This document shows, in pieces, positions 19,701 to 27,512 of a DNA stretch of 64,000 bases; position 1 is the stretch's first letter, and every line of letters starts with the position of its first letter. The DNA comes from Aerococcaceae bacterium NML190073 (lineage in GTDB: Bacteria; Bacillota; Bacilli; Lactobacillales; Aerococcaceae). The stretch covers positions 62,001 through 126,000 of the forward strand of contig JAMXJH010000001.1 in NCBI GenBank assembly GCA_026131555.1, read 5' to 3'. The translations under genes and the position numbers were made by a program. The notes under the pieces were generated by a model. That model did no database searches, had not been told where the DNA came from, and was given only the letters and a program-made list of their open reading frames with translations.

Positions 19701-22700
19701 TGCTGCCCAACATACCATTTAGGCTATAGTTAGCTTGCGATAAGCGAACTTTATACGTATTAACGGTGTAAAGAACTTCTACTTCCTCTGAAGATTCATC
19801 CCGATAAGTGACCGTTACACGTAAACGATATTCTCCCTCACGACTAGGTACTTCTTGATTCGAACTTAAAGCAAGTTGGTATTGATAAGTACCGAGGACA
19901 ATTACGCTATTCGCAATCTCGGTTGCTGTTGCCAATGTATTCGTATCTCTTACCAATGGATTTGCTTGCGGTGTGAACCGTGTCGCTTCGGAAAGCGTCA
20001 GAGCGGCAACTGCATTTTGCAGATGAACGCGCGCTGCACGTACGTTGTGCTCAAATGCGTCTAATTGTGATTGCTGCGTATCTGGGTCAGCTAACAAAGT
20101 CTCCAACTGTTCCTTAATTCTATTCGCTTCCGTTAACTTCTCTTGGTAAAGTTGAACAGAGCGCTTCGTCTGTTCTTCCAGTTTCTTATCTCCATGCCCT
20201 GCTTCAATAGCTGCTTCCAATTCTGCCTTCAATCGATTAATGGATTGGAAGTCCAAATTGATAATGTAAGTAATATCAACCGTTTCCGACGTTTGGTCTT
20301 GATAATTTACGCGTGCTTGAACAATATGTGCCCCTTTAGTGGTTGGAATATTATATGGTAAAACGAGCGCTACTGAAGCTGTTTCCGGATAATTAGACAC
20401 AACTGCTGTTAAATCTTGCGCAAGAGCCAATGTTTTAGTTGTACGTGTAACAGTTCCGCCTGTTGGTGTATGTGTCGCCGCATCGGAAAGAACTAATTTG
20501 CCAGTAGCATCATTCAACTGCGCCAACGCTTCTTTAACCTGATTCTCGTAATGGTCAATGACTTGTTGAGAATAGTTAACATTTTTGTTTTGCAATTCTA
20601 CGATCGCTTTTTGTAGCTTGTTTTTTGCATTCTGCAATGCCTGTTCGTAAGCACTCACTGTCGAAGGGCGCTTATCTTTCAGCAAGTCTGCATCCTGTTC
20701 CAATTCGGAAATTCTACCCGTCGCTGTATTCGTTGCCGCCTCCAAAAACGTCCAGTCTTTATTCAGCGTGTATTGCACCATAACTCGGTTAACAGAAGTA
20801 TCCTGATAAATAACATTAACAGGAACTTGATAAGTTCGTGCATCTGTCCATTGACGATGCGCATCTGGTGCGAATTCAACTCGAACAGCGTTCTCCGGTA
20901 AAGTTACCGCTGCTAGGATTTCATCTTCACTTGCTGGATTCTTAATGGAGCGAACGATTGGGGCTGGTGTAGCTACCGGATGCGTTGAAGCATGAGAAGG
21001 AACAATCTTGCTACGCTTATCTTGCAATTCGGCAATAATTTTGTCCACTTCTTGACGTAATGTCGGTAATGCTTCGTCAATTGTCACTTGATTCGTTTCT
21101 TCTAATTGGCGTAAAGCTTGCAATTGCGCATAAATGCCTCGAGCTTTCTCAAGTTCGCTGTCATAAGCCGCCACTGCCAACGGGTTCTTATGCTGTCTGT
21201 CAACATTCGTTCTAATCTCTGTGTTCAATTCAGACATCGCTTGATCAAACGCCGTCCAGTCTGTCACTAAGTGCAAGCGAATAGTGATCGGATTCGTCGA
21301 CCCATCTGCATATCTTGCCGTAGCCTTAATAGTATATTGTCCTTCCACATTAGGTCTAACAAACTCCTCATCCAAAGTAACCACTGGATTGGCAGGCAAG
21401 CCATTCGTTTGTGCAAGCAACTGCGTTGCATCAATTGCATCATTCATATTCTTTTCTAATAAAAAGCTGTGATTGACGGGATGTAAGTAGGCTAATGAAT
21501 CTGTAATTGCTAATCGTTTCGTTGTTAAATCCTCAATTGCCGTTTCCACAAACCTTGTCATTTCATCCACACGACTTTGAGTTGTGCTAAGTTGATCTAA
21601 CTCTTCTAGGAGAGTTTGCGCATTATCGCGAAGTAATTTCGCTGTTCTTAAGCGTTCATTATACTCGCTTACTTTGTCCGGAGCCTTATTCTCAACAGTA
21701 ATCGGTGTGTTAATACTTGTTATTAATTGTTGAATGGCTGCTTGTAATGCGCGACCATCTTTGTTCAATATCAATATCAGCTCCACTGATTTAGTAGACC
21801 CATCCGAATAATTAATTGTTGCTCCGAACTTATGCTCCCCTATTTCATTCGGGTGAATAAATGCTTGATTTAACTGAACCGAAGCTCCTTGAGGTAAATT
21901 AGTGATTGAGTGTTTTAAATCATTCTCGTTCACAGGATCTTTTACAAATTTGATAAGGGTTCCGCCCATTACATTGTGATTCGTTGCCTCTGTATTTTTC
22001 AGCATTAATCGAGTATGCTCCACAGCTTCTTTGGCATTATGCAACGCATTAATGGTATCCAAGATTTCTCTCGCACTCGCATTCCGTTTATCCATAATAC
22101 TTTGAGCGGCATGCTTAGCATTATGCAAATCACGTTTTGCTCGCTCATAGGCTGCTACTGAATCAGGTGTTTTCCCCTCTGTTGACACTCCAACATTCGC
22201 GGTATTTGCTTCAAGCTGTGCATTCTGTAATGGGGTTTTATCAATGATATCAAAAGGTATCCCCGCACTAACAGAACGTAAATTTGTATTTTGATGCGCT
22301 GGGTCAACCGAATGTATAAGGATTGTATAACTCTGATTGCTGTATTGAGCACTTTCAGAACCATTCAATAGTGCTTTCATCTCCGAAACGGTTCTTTCGA
22401 CTCCTTGGGGATCTCTCAAAATAAATTTTGTATATCTTGGATCTAACAACTTGCTTTTCTTATTGACATTATCTTTTACAGCCACATGTCTAATATCTAA
22501 AATTCTATCGATATTATCCTTTGTTAGTGACCCACCAGCCAAAGCTTGTTCCAGATTATTCGTACTAGCCTGTTCATCAATTACCGGAAGTTGATTATCT
22601 ACTGCAATAAGGTACAGATACATAATATCATTACGACCATTCAATCCACTGACAACTTTAGACCCAACCTGTAGGGCAATTGTATAAAAAGCATTATTAG

Positions 22701-23586
22701 ATACCATGTGAATGTCCGGTCGGTTGAATACCTCTCCACCTACATTGAGATTGAAAGGCTCTGTCGTATTAAAATGCCTTTCTCCTCCATCCCCGTCCCC
22801 TGCTGTTCCAATAATTTTTATAATATTATTCGGATTATTTCTAGCGCCACTTACATTAACCAAATATAAGGCATCAACATTGCTATTTGTACGTCTATCC
22901 TTATAATAAAAGGTCCCCCCCTGATTTTCTAGCATATAATTTGATGTACTACTTCCATGAATGTCTTCTCCTGAAGCGTTAATCGGACGTAGGACAATAC
23001 GCTCTCGTAGTTCTGGAAGCCCTATACCAGTAGATTCCCCCATATTAAATAAATACGCTCCTACGTGATCGCTCAACTTAATAAAGCCAATATCCCCTTT
23101 TCCCTCACGAGAATGCAAAGGATTAGCATCTGTAAAATCTATCGTATATCTATCCCGAATATATAATAAATCATCCGAAGTTCGTCCTGAATTAGATTCC
23201 AACAATGCAACCTCTTCTTGTGCCTTGCTTTCATCCTCTTTGACCGCTACCTCGAGTTCTCCCAAATCCCACTCCTGCGACAATTCAGTTCGTTCGTTGT
23301 TATTTGACGTAGGCTCAATTCTTGTAACTTCTGTTGCTAACGAGTTAATTTCGTTAATGGATACAACCTCTTGACAACTTTCTTGCGCTACACCTGTCAA
23401 ATTCTTCGCAGAAAACTTTTCAAAGTTATCTTCAACTGCATGTTCGGCATGTGCGGTAGTTTGTGCAGATGACATATCTATCATCCCTAGGGTAAAAAAG
23501 ATTGAACATCCAAACACCCATTCTTTCCCACGTTTCCAACTACGCCAATTTCGCTGTTCTCCGCTCGCTTTGTTATGCCACTTCAT
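10789..23586 (-). CDS. Giant LPXTG-anchored adhesin with 23 Rib/FIVAR-like tandem modules (4265 aa)
   Basis: The 12.8-kb uninterrupted frame encodes 4265 residues from ATG 23586, chosen for its AGAGGAGG site; an upstream in-frame ATG (23688) has none. The N-terminus WKRGKEWVFGCSIFFTLG matches the KxYKxGKxW class of signal peptide known from large cell-wall adhesins. A unique region of about 500 residues follows and may be the binding head. From about residue 533 there are 23 modules of about 160 residues. Each has a beta-rich Rib/alpha-like half (usually Y-x-D-x-S-x-E/D-x-V) and a helical FIVAR-like half (often K-R-x-S-T-V-x-x-Y). The last module lacks most of its helical half. LPATGE, a hydrophobic stretch and RKKKEEEETD form the sortase sorting signal. 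The ligand is unknown. The 294-bp gap upstream is AT-rich and has no clear consensus promoter. Confidence 0.93.
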   Translation of the reverse strand: MKWHNKASGEQRNWRSWKRGKEWVFGCSIFFTLGMIDMSSAQTTAHAEHAVEDNFEKFSAKNLTGVAQESCQEVVSINEINSLATEVTRIEPTSNNNERTELSQEWDLGELEVAVKEDESKAQEEVALLESNSGRTSDDLLYIRDRYTIDFTDANPLHSREGKGDIGFIKLSDHVGAYLFNMGESTGIGLPELRERIVLRPINASGEDIHGSSTSNYMLENQGGTFYYKDRRTNSNVDALYLVNVSGARNNPNNIIKIIGTAGDGDGGERHFNTTEPFNLNVGGEVFNRPDIHMVSNNAFYTIALQVGSKVVSGLNGRNDIMYLYLIAVDNQLPVIDEQASTNNLEQALAGGSLTKDNIDRILDIRHVAVKDNVNKKSKLLDPRYTKFILRDPQGVERTVSEMKALLNGSESAQYSNQSYTILIHSVDPAHQNTNLRSVSAGIPFDIIDKTPLQNAQLEANTANVGVSTEGKTPDSVAAYERAKRDLHNAKHAAQSIMDKRNASAREILDTINALHNAKEAVEHTRLMLKNTEATNHNVMGGTLIKFVKDPVNENDLKHSITNLPQGASVQLNQAFIHPNEIGEHKFGATINYSDGSTKSVELILILNKDGRALQAAIQQLITSINTPITVENKAPDKVSEYNERLRTAKLLRDNAQTLLEELDQLSTTQSRVDEMTRFVETAIEDLTTKRLAITDSLAYLHPVNHSFLLEKNMNDAIDATQLLAQTNGLPANPVVTLDEEFVRPNVEGQYTIKATARYADGSTNPITIRLHLVTDWTAFDQAMSELNTEIRTNVDRQHKNPLAVAAYDSELEKARGIYAQLQALRQLEETNQVTIDEALPTLRQEVDKIIAELQDKRSKIVPSHASTHPVATPAPIVRSIKNPASEDEILAAVTLPENAVRVEFAPDAHRQWTDARTYQVPVNVIYQDTSVNRVMVQYTLNKDWTFLEAATNTATGRISELEQDADLLKDKRPSTVSAYEQALQNAKNKLQKAIVELQNKNVNYSQQVIDHYENQVKEALAQLNDATGKLVLSDAATHTPTGGTVTRTTKTLALAQDLTAVVSNYPETASVALVLPYNIPTTKGAHIVQARVNYQDQTSETVDITYIINLDFQSINRLKAELEAAIEAGHGDKKLEEQTKRSVQLYQEKLTEANRIKEQLETLLADPDTQQSQLDAFEHNVRAARVHLQNAVAALTLSEATRFTPQANPLVRDTNTLATATEIANSVIVLGTYQYQLALSSNQEVPSREGEYRLRVTVTYRDESSEEVEVLYTVNTYKVRLSQANYSLNGMLGSKENLSDKAPDTAEAYEAAWNAAQEVLQASRAIHEAANSSQQAIDEAERQSKEALANLVKARDELRPSQAATHTPRMDRLEKTMRETITLSDIRAHLKDIPEETEIISNPELVKREGSNFVNVTLRYPDRSTEDVGVYYYYTTVKTDLAEALNDLHTKITERPAMSDMLQSTVNAYNEVLREAERQHREDNSVLANLGATQADLDAATERIKAMSERLSKAREGLKIKDSVTYPVKNGELTTTIKNLASDEQLLKALGELPGGAKGEITHRYGKYVGIHHVSIQLTYPDTSTNTVQVVYTITLHKDDLANANTALEETINQEVNLENVSPKAIRAYEEAKRAQQNELNYGKQIQATAGNQDSIDTTVTRMEQAKERMLAAIKGLVPSEAHTTAPTNGELTKTVKETVTVQELLQTIGGVPTTARVALAPGVEIPRNEVKTHVLNAVVTYQDESVDHVEIHLTLTTDLTALNREKEALESALETEEATEGKRPSTVEAYQEARQYAQEKLAAAQRVAQNPASSQESIDQATQEANQATDRLKRAAAAIVNSDATNYTPNVAELTRTMKNLALESDVFQQIAIQGATFTSALAAGVALPNSVGKHKVRVLITYNDRSTEEVEVPYTITVDTAALYQKNTDLHNAIQQSVALVDKTKASIARYESEKQRVQALLAAAQQLVQSETQDQQRIDDEVAKVHQAIQDLQAAVSQLADTQAKLIEPEVAKYSTHAKNLATVAQLTQAVTIPQTSGYIVTLPSYTDDTLPKGIGTYRLMGTVVYQDESSEQVAIDYTITPYTEELSAANTQLKDKLAEPVTTEDKRPSTISEYEKALQHARQVQAQTQAILDREAVNSSQESLDEQVRLTKEAQDRLVKAIAGLEDSDAKTYHPTAQALTRTLKNLANADDLTKLVTGKPDNAGVSILDAIPQQVGEHKVIATVNYHDGTSETVEIAYTITTDKDALSQAITTLAQTDEVTPELEGIRPSDVAQYCNAKQQAQAKLAEARAMFGDPEAVQSNIDAMVEAVNAAQQALHHAQTNLNPSDATLYNPTASTLTKTINHLASIEEVKSSVTISGATGYQINLDENALPKEIGSHQINATVVYTDTSTEQVTIPYIITTDKAPLANANDTLSNALDSILPADTADMSPVTIAAFQKAQQEARTLLEEARALHNSDTNDQNALNQMAERINQARDKVAQAKAALRTAQSVTVDPVINPLVVTVKNHADQEALKARVTNLPQDAEVVLTNTDLPTDEGVHEISATVRYADQSSEEVTIRYEITSDKTDLTAALGQLEDEKNDAPVTDGMKPQTVEDYQAAQENAVKIFEEAQATLNAPSSKQVDLDNAQQQVEAAKERLKQAKQALVPSLATENTPQERELTRTVNDPATAEDITGLISNQNLPANTQFELQNADAIPTDLGTHSLTVKVIYEDRSEDTVTVRYTVTTDVSGLELAKKALEDELAKQVSTEGKRQSTIEALNVAKKAARDELASAQDVLAKAGPTQADIESAVTAINDKLSKLTQAVTGLEDSYATLLTPTDGALERTVKNPAKLDEILETVTVTDGSPVVTLAPNVTIPETVGRHELNVIVTYNDQSVDTAKVVYTITTHKADLISANDALEAVVNQSVETNGKRASTVEHYQAVKERVNALLTEAKAIVTAPDSSQSDIDAKLSAINNAKAELLSAIEQVVDSDATTYTPTVTPLVRKTNYLATAQDIEGSVQVAGATNVSFKLKENQTVPQSEGIYTLKVVVTYNDQSSEEVDVQYTIETYKGDLDNANTLLAEQLQNKAELGHRSPQTAAEYAKVWDQVTAVLQETQAVFGNEQASQTDIDNATKRARTALEQLEAATQQLEDSLAHTHQPIIAPVEKTTREKITQDDLRQAISGVPSDTTLTLNGDMTHNEGANRVTGTLRYSDGSTEEVTIDYTYRRVKDDLTAATNALKERIGTPAETQDMRPTTIEAYQQALQNARTILQETNGVLLSNDSTQSQIDEATRKANEAKATLDEAISNLTLQDSVKYPVADGTLTTTMKELASNEQLIAALGQFPEQVQKSEVTGSYQAQPGLHPVEITLIYQDGSTKVVHTNYTITLHKQTLVDEIANLQQRINQQVVRENISPKAMRAYEQALIDEQAELTQAQQTLESATQQDVLDAAVVRAQEAVKRMQSAIDALVSSLASQTQPTDGELTRTVKQPANVGDITSLILTQTLPVGTRVELQDAVPTALGEHPLTVKVIYTDDSEDTVTVNYTVTTYTDELNAAKETLAAELAKEVLTEGKRQSTIEALDAAREAANQALASAQEILAKAGPTQEAIETAIATVNEKLRDLQKAAQGLEDSYATQYEPTNGSFERTVKQPVDLDQILATVTTPGGNPTVTLLSGTTLPTDVGSHTVNVLVTYDDKSTDTATIHYTITTHKADLEGVNQALQTIVNREAPTDGKRQSTVDHYNQTHKEVSTILAEAQAIVSDSSASQAAIDDVLARVIKAKEDLEAAFDNIVDSDATSYTPNNGALTAKATQPATKEQLESTITVNETTNIQVLLDNATLPTEIGVHRLEATVVYADKSSEKAYVDYTILLDTDAVQAAKNKLQQKLAEYVKETDRSQATLNNYRLAKQAADNAVQASEQFLTEEVATAKQPAADAIERQLANAYAEVVNAIEGLRDSQASTNQPNIAKLTRTLKDAFDKQQLIEQVTELPANAYVVIDQPEAIPTTVGDYQVAATVHYEDLSTKTIAIPYEITTYTDELAEAQRQLQELVANQPELGEKSPVAIRHYQELLDEALRKIAESNEHQRVANTPQTTLNEATEQLRQLKQQLADAVTNLVDAQAKLHEPQVTDLTTKVTASVSEEQLKQQIVTQPGASVQLQLPNGAVPTTVGSHVIPVTVTYEDESVDNTAITLVIEVDPTALNEANTQLEAFFADNTGENVAETEQTHKQLPATGETDSNLLAYALTSLTGFASVVLGRKKKEEEETD
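10891..10905 (-). other. LPATG sortase A recognition motif
   Basis: These 15 bases encode LPATG, followed by a hydrophobic segment and a charged tail, the standard signal for covalent anchoring to the cell wall. The sortase gene is not in the window. Confidence 0.95.
11000..21990 (-). repeat. 23 tandem protein modules of about 490 bp each
   Basis: Approximate module starts, in translation order on the minus strand: 21990, 21500, 21000, 20488, 19995, 19505, 19022, 18548, 18060, 17575, 17070, 16592, 16100, 15615, 15125, 14640, 14152, 13678, 13195, 12712, 12215, 11728 and 11242. Each begins near an S-D-A-T-x-x-x-P-like sequence. The protein pattern is clear, but the DNA copies have diverged and are not identical repeats. 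Modules 5-8 resemble 16-19, and 14-16 resemble 19-21, which points to block duplications. Confidence 0.88.
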
Positions 23587-23821
23587 AATAGCCTCCTCTG
23601 TTCTTATCCTAAACTCTATCTGATCTACAATGCACCTTATCAGCGATGCATATTCCCTGCAGCCATCACCAATGGTAGACTGACCCATTTGACATGATAC
23701 ATCAATTGTTTCAGCTTGAACAGTTAAAAACTACATATTTTTTTAATTTTTAATGTTTTTATTTAGAAATGGACTTTTCTCGAAAAATATGCAAACAAAT
23801 CTCTCGTCTGACAACACACAA

Positions 23822-23859
23822 ACCTCCCACAAAAACTGTGTCAGTTTTTGTGGGAGGTT
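23822..23859 (-). terminator. Hairpin terminator after tkt
   Basis: A 16-base perfect stem (CCTCCCACAAAAACTG and its complement) with a 3-base loop lies 22 bases beyond the tkt stop. The T-run is weak, so it may act as a stabilising or partly effective terminator. Confidence 0.7.
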
Positions 23860-23880
23860 GATACGATAATATTGTTTCAA

Positions 23881-25884
23881 TTATTTTTTGAAGGCGGCTA
23901 AGTATTTAGCAGCGATTGCTTCTGCTGTAAAGCCGAAATGTTTCAAGACATCGTTAGCCGGACCTGACGCGCCGAATGTGTCGATACCGACTGTGACGCC
24001 ATCCAATCCAACATACTTCGCCCAACCGAATGTTGATGCCATTTCAATTGATAGACGATTGCGGACTGCGCTTGGCAAGACACTTTCTTTGTACTCAGCA
24101 GTTTGCTCATCGAACAAGTTGAACGACGGCATTGACACAACGGATACATCCACGCCTGCAGCTTGTAGTTGCGCTTGTACGTCTACTGCTAGGGCAACTT
24201 CTGAACCTGATGCTAACAGAATTCCTTCCGGTACGTCATTTTTCGCTGGAGAAACAACGTATCCACCTTTGCGGACACCTTCTTCTGCTAAAGCTTGTGT
24301 GTGTGCCAACACAGGTAAGTTTTGACGTGTTAATACTAGCATTGAAGGACGTGTTTGTGATTCTACCGCAATCTTCCAAGCAACATATGTTTCGTTGACA
24401 TCTGCCGGACGTAACAAGTTGAAGTTAGGTAATGCACGGAACGCTGCTAATTGTTCAATCGGTTCATGTGTTGGACCGTCTTCACCAACAGCAATTGAAT
24501 CGTGCGTCATGACATAAGTAACCGGCGTATTGGAAATTGCCGATAAACGTGCGGCTGCTTTCAAATAGTCGGTGAACACGAAGAATGTTCCGCCATATAC
24601 TTTCGTGCCGCCATGTAACGCAATCCCGTTCATCATGGCTGCCATTGCAAATTCACGTACGCCAAACCAAATATTGCGTCCTTTGTAATTATTCGGCATG
24701 AAATCTTGCTCGCTGTCATTCATGGTCTTATTAGACCCCGACAAGTCCGCTGAACCGCCCCAGAAGAATGGTACATTTGCGCCTAAGACTTGAATCGCTT
24801 TCCCGCTTGAGTTACGGCTTGCATCTGCCTTTGTAGAAGCATCTACTAATTCCAAGCCTGCTGCATAGTTTGCCGGTAACTCACCGTTGAATCCGGCTAA
24901 TAATTGCGCTGCCAATTCTGGATGTGCAGTTTGATATTGGCTGAATAATTGTTCCCACTCTGCATGCGCTTGAGCCCCGCGCTCTTTTACTTTCGTTGCG
25001 AAAAGTTCCGCTGCCTCTTGCGGTACGCTGAATGCCGGTTCTTCCCAGCCATAATAAGCTTTCGTTTGCTCCCAGCCTTCTTTACCTAATGGCGCACCGT
25101 GAACAGCTGATGTGCCGGCTTTCGGCGCACCGTAACCGATAATTGTTTTGATTTCGATAATCGTCGGTTGTGTTGTGTGTGCTTTGGCTGCTTCAATCGC
25201 TTGAGAAATAGCATTCAAATCGTTGCCGTCTTCGACACGGAGATAGTGCCATTTTTGCGATTCAAAACGTTGTTTCACATCTTCAACAAATGCTTGATCC
25301 AAGTCGCCGTCCAATGAAATATCATTTGAATCGTACAAGACAATCAATTTACCAAGTTCTAATTTACCAGCTAATGAGCAAGCTTCATACGAAATACCTT
25401 CCATCAAGTCGCCGTCACCACATAACGCATAAGTGTAATGATCGATGACCGAATATTCCGGCGTATTGTACATTGCTGCCAAATGCGCCTCTGCCATTGC
25501 CATACCGACTGCTTGCGCAATCCCTTGACCTAAAGGTCCCGTCGTAGCTTCGACACCATCCGTGTGCCCGACTTCCGGATGCCCCGGTGTCTTACTTCCT
25601 AATTGACGGAATTGTTTCAAATCCTCCATCGACACATCGAAACCTGCTGTATGCAATAAGCTGTATAACAATGCTGAACCATGTCCCGCTGACAAAATGA
25701 ATCGGTCTCTGTTCAACCAATCAGATTTAACCGGATTAACATTCAAATGTCCCGCCCACAAAGCGTACGCCATCGGCGCTGCACCAAGAGGCAAGCCCGG
25801 ATGCCCTGAATTTGCCGCTTCAATCTGGTCAACACTCAGTGCACGCAAAGTATTGACTGCTACTAAATCCTTCTCATTAAACAT
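23881..25884 (-). CDS. tkt: Transketolase
   Basis: The 667-residue protein has the full family length. It shows [15 protein letters not shown], the thiamine-diphosphate motif beginning CGDGDLMEG, the pyrimidine-binding domain with [19 protein letters not shown] and the C-terminal domain. It transfers two-carbon ketol units between sugar phosphates in the non-oxidative pentose phosphate pathway. ATG 25884 is chosen because the upstream ATG at 25899 overlaps the GGAGG ribosome site. With deoC next to it, a link to pentose and nucleoside use is likely, though deoC lies beyond the promoter region and is probably a separate unit. Confidence 0.97.
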   Translation of the reverse strand: MFNEKDLVAVNTLRALSVDQIEAANSGHPGLPLGAAPMAYALWAGHLNVNPVKSDWLNRDRFILSAGHGSALLYSLLHTAGFDVSMEDLKQFRQLGSKTPGHPEVGHTDGVEATTGPLGQGIAQAVGMAMAEAHLAAMYNTPEYSVIDHYTYALCGDGDLMEGISYEACSLAGKLELGKLIVLYDSNDISLDGDLDQAFVEDVKQRFESQKWHYLRVEDGNDLNAISQAIEAAKAHTTQPTIIEIKTIIGYGAPKAGTSAVHGAPLGKEGWEQTKAYYGWEEPAFSVPQEAAELFATKVKERGAQAHAEWEQLFSQYQTAHPELAAQLLAGFNGELPANYAAGLELVDASTKADASRNSSGKAIQVLGANVPFFWGGSADLSGSNKTMNDSEQDFMPNNYKGRNIWFGVREFAMAAMMNGIALHGGTKVYGGTFFVFTDYLKAAARLSAISNTPVTYVMTHDSIAVGEDGPTHEPIEQLAAFRALPNFNLLRPADVNETYVAWKIAVESQTRPSMLVLTRQNLPVLAHTQALAEEGVRKGGYVVSPAKNDVPEGILLASGSEVALAVDVQAQLQAAGVDVSVVSMPSFNLFDEQTAEYKESVLPSAVRNRLSIEMASTFGWAKYVGLDGVTVGIDTFGASGPANDVLKHFGFTAEAIAAKYLAAFKK

Positions 25885-25917
25885 TCTATATTCCTCCATT
25901 TAATATGATACCCTTCC

Positions 25918-25926
25918 ATTATAGCA
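25918..25926 (-). promoter_or_regulatory. Extended -10 promoter element for tkt
   Basis: The minus strand reads TGCTATAAT, an extended -10 element, about 34 bases before the tkt start. The -35 region is poor. Confidence 0.55.
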
Positions 25927-25978
25927 TGCTGAAGCAATACTTGTATATCTTTACTCCTAATAACTTCCCTTTCATAGT

Positions 25979-26025
25979 AAAACTCCTCCCAAAATAGTCG
26001 GACCTATCTTGAAAGGAGCGTTTTA
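25979..26025 (-). terminator. Probable terminator downstream of deoC
   Basis: CTCCT and AGGAG arms with an imperfect inner stem (CCCAAAATAG against CTATCTTGAA) are followed on the minus strand by GTTTTAC. The stem is imperfect, so the call is moderate. Confidence 0.5.
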
Positions 26026-26080
26026 TCATTATAGAGACAAACAACTTCTGAAGGGTTATTTGTCAATGACGACACGAGGT

Positions 26081-26755
26081 TTAGTAGCCGTCTGAATCGC
26101 CGACAACTTGAGTTGCCGTTACAATTTGGATACCTTTAGAAGCGCCAATACGGCTTGCACCCGCTTCAATCATCGCTAAAGCTTCTTCGCGATTTGATAC
26201 ACCACCGCTCGCTTTAACTCCGATATTCGGACCAACCGTTTCACGCATCAAGCGAATATCCGCTACTGTGGCGCCACCTGTTGAGAAGCCTGTCGATGTT
26301 TTGACATAATCTGCGCCTGCGGCAACAGCTGCTTGACATGCTTTCACTTTCTCTTCGTCAGTCAATAGGCAAGATTCAATGATAACTTTCACTAAGGCTT
26401 TTCCTGAAGCAGCGTCAACAACTGCTTTTATGTCTGATTCGACCAATGCCCAGTTGCCTTTTTTGGCTGCGCCGATATTGATGACCATATCGACTTCGTG
26501 CGCACCTTCTGCAATAGCACGTTCTGTTTCAAAGGCTTTGACAGCTGATGTATTTGCTCCTAACGGGAAGCCGATGACTGTACAAACTTTCACGTCGCTA
26601 CCTGCCAATAATTCGCCGGCACGTGCTACCCATGTCGGATTCACGCAAACAGACATGAAATCATACTCGCGCGCTTCTTGGCACAATGTTTCCACTTGTG
26701 ATTCAACGGCATCTGCTTTCAATAATGTGTGGTCAATATATTTGTTCAATTCCAT
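26081..26755 (-). CDS. deoC: Deoxyribose-phosphate aldolase
   Basis: The 224-residue class I aldolase cleaves 2-deoxyribose-5-phosphate to glyceraldehyde-3-phosphate and acetaldehyde. It starts [28 protein letters not shown] carries the Schiff-base lysine, and KVIIESCLL holds the second active-site lysine. The length is standard. ATG with an AAGAAGG site. It follows rsmE by 16 bases, so prmA-rsmE-deoC may form one transcript, and with cdd further upstream it contributes to deoxynucleoside salvage. Confidence 0.97.
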   Translation of the reverse strand: MELNKYIDHTLLKADAVESQVETLCQEAREYDFMSVCVNPTWVARAGELLAGSDVKVCTVIGFPLGANTSAVKAFETERAIAEGAHEVDMVINIGAAKKGNWALVESDIKAVVDAASGKALVKVIIESCLLTDEEKVKACQAAVAAGADYVKTSTGFSTGGATVADIRLMRETVGPNIGVKASGGVSNREEALAMIEAGASRIGASKGIQIVTATQVVGDSDGY

Positions 26756-26771
26756 GATAATTCCTTCTTTC

Positions 26772-27512
26772 CTATAATTCTAATTGATAACTCAAAGCGC
26801 TCAATAGATAGATCGGCGCTGTTTCCGCACGCAAAATACGCGGTCCTAAACTGCACGGCGTAAAGCCTGCTTCAAGAAGTTGAGCGACTTCTTCCGGTGC
26901 CAAGCCGCCTTCTGAACCGAAAACAACTAATACCTTTTGGTCGGTTTGCAATTGTTGGGCGATTTGTTTTAAGGCGGTGTGTGCACCTGTTTTTGCGGTT
27001 TCTTCATAAGCCACTAACTTAATGTCGTATAGCGAACTCACTGCTAATAAGCTTCGCAAATTGCGAAGGGGTTGAACTTCCGGAACAATTGTGCGATGAC
27101 TTTGTTCGGCAGCTTCTTTAGCAATCTTTGCTAGACGCTCTACGCGTTGATTCGCTTTCTTGCCGTCCCACTTGACGATGTCTCGCTTCAGCGTCAACGG
27201 TACAAATTCATGCATACCGCATTCAGTTGCTTTCTGGACAATTGTTTCCACTTTGTCGTGCTTCGATAAACCGCAAGCAATTGTCACTTGTACAGGCAAT
27301 TCGCTTGCTTGTTCCAATTCACGCACCAAACGTACATGGGCAAGCGGATCACCCTCGATGACTTCTGCTTCAAACGGCGTATGGTTAGTCACAACAATCA
27401 CTTTCTCGCCATTTTTTGCACGCATTACTCGCAACAGATGACGGCTGTCCGCTTCAGACAGTTGCACAATGTCATTGACTTGAGCTACCGCTTCAATGAA
27501 ATAGCGTTGCAT
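26772..27512 (-). CDS. rsmE: 16S rRNA (uracil(1498)-N(3))-methyltransferase
   Basis: The 246-residue SPOUT-class enzyme starts MQRYFIEAV and has an N-terminal PUA-like domain with [18 protein letters not shown]. The trefoil-knot motifs [14 protein letters not shown] and [13 protein letters not shown] follow near the C-terminus. It methylates U1498 of 16S rRNA using S-adenosylmethionine. Its ATG shares one base with the prmA stop (TAATG), the conserved prmA-rsmE pairing of Firmicutes. Confidence 0.96.
   Translation of the reverse strand: MQRYFIEAVAQVNDIVQLSEADSRHLLRVMRAKNGEKVIVVTNHTPFEAEVIEGDPLAHVRLVRELEQASELPVQVTIACGLSKHDKVETIVQKATECGMHEFVPLTLKRDIVKWDGKKANQRVERLAKIAKEAAEQSHRTIVPEVQPLRNLRSLLAVSSLYDIKLVAYEETAKTGAHTALKQIAQQLQTDQKVLVVFGSEGGLAPEEVAQLLEAGFTPCSLGPRILRAETAPIYLLSALSYQLEL

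Noticed and set aside
11000-21990. CRISPR-like or simple DNA repeat array
   Set aside because: The periodicity is about 490 bp and holds at protein level within one open frame; there are no short identical repeats with spacers.
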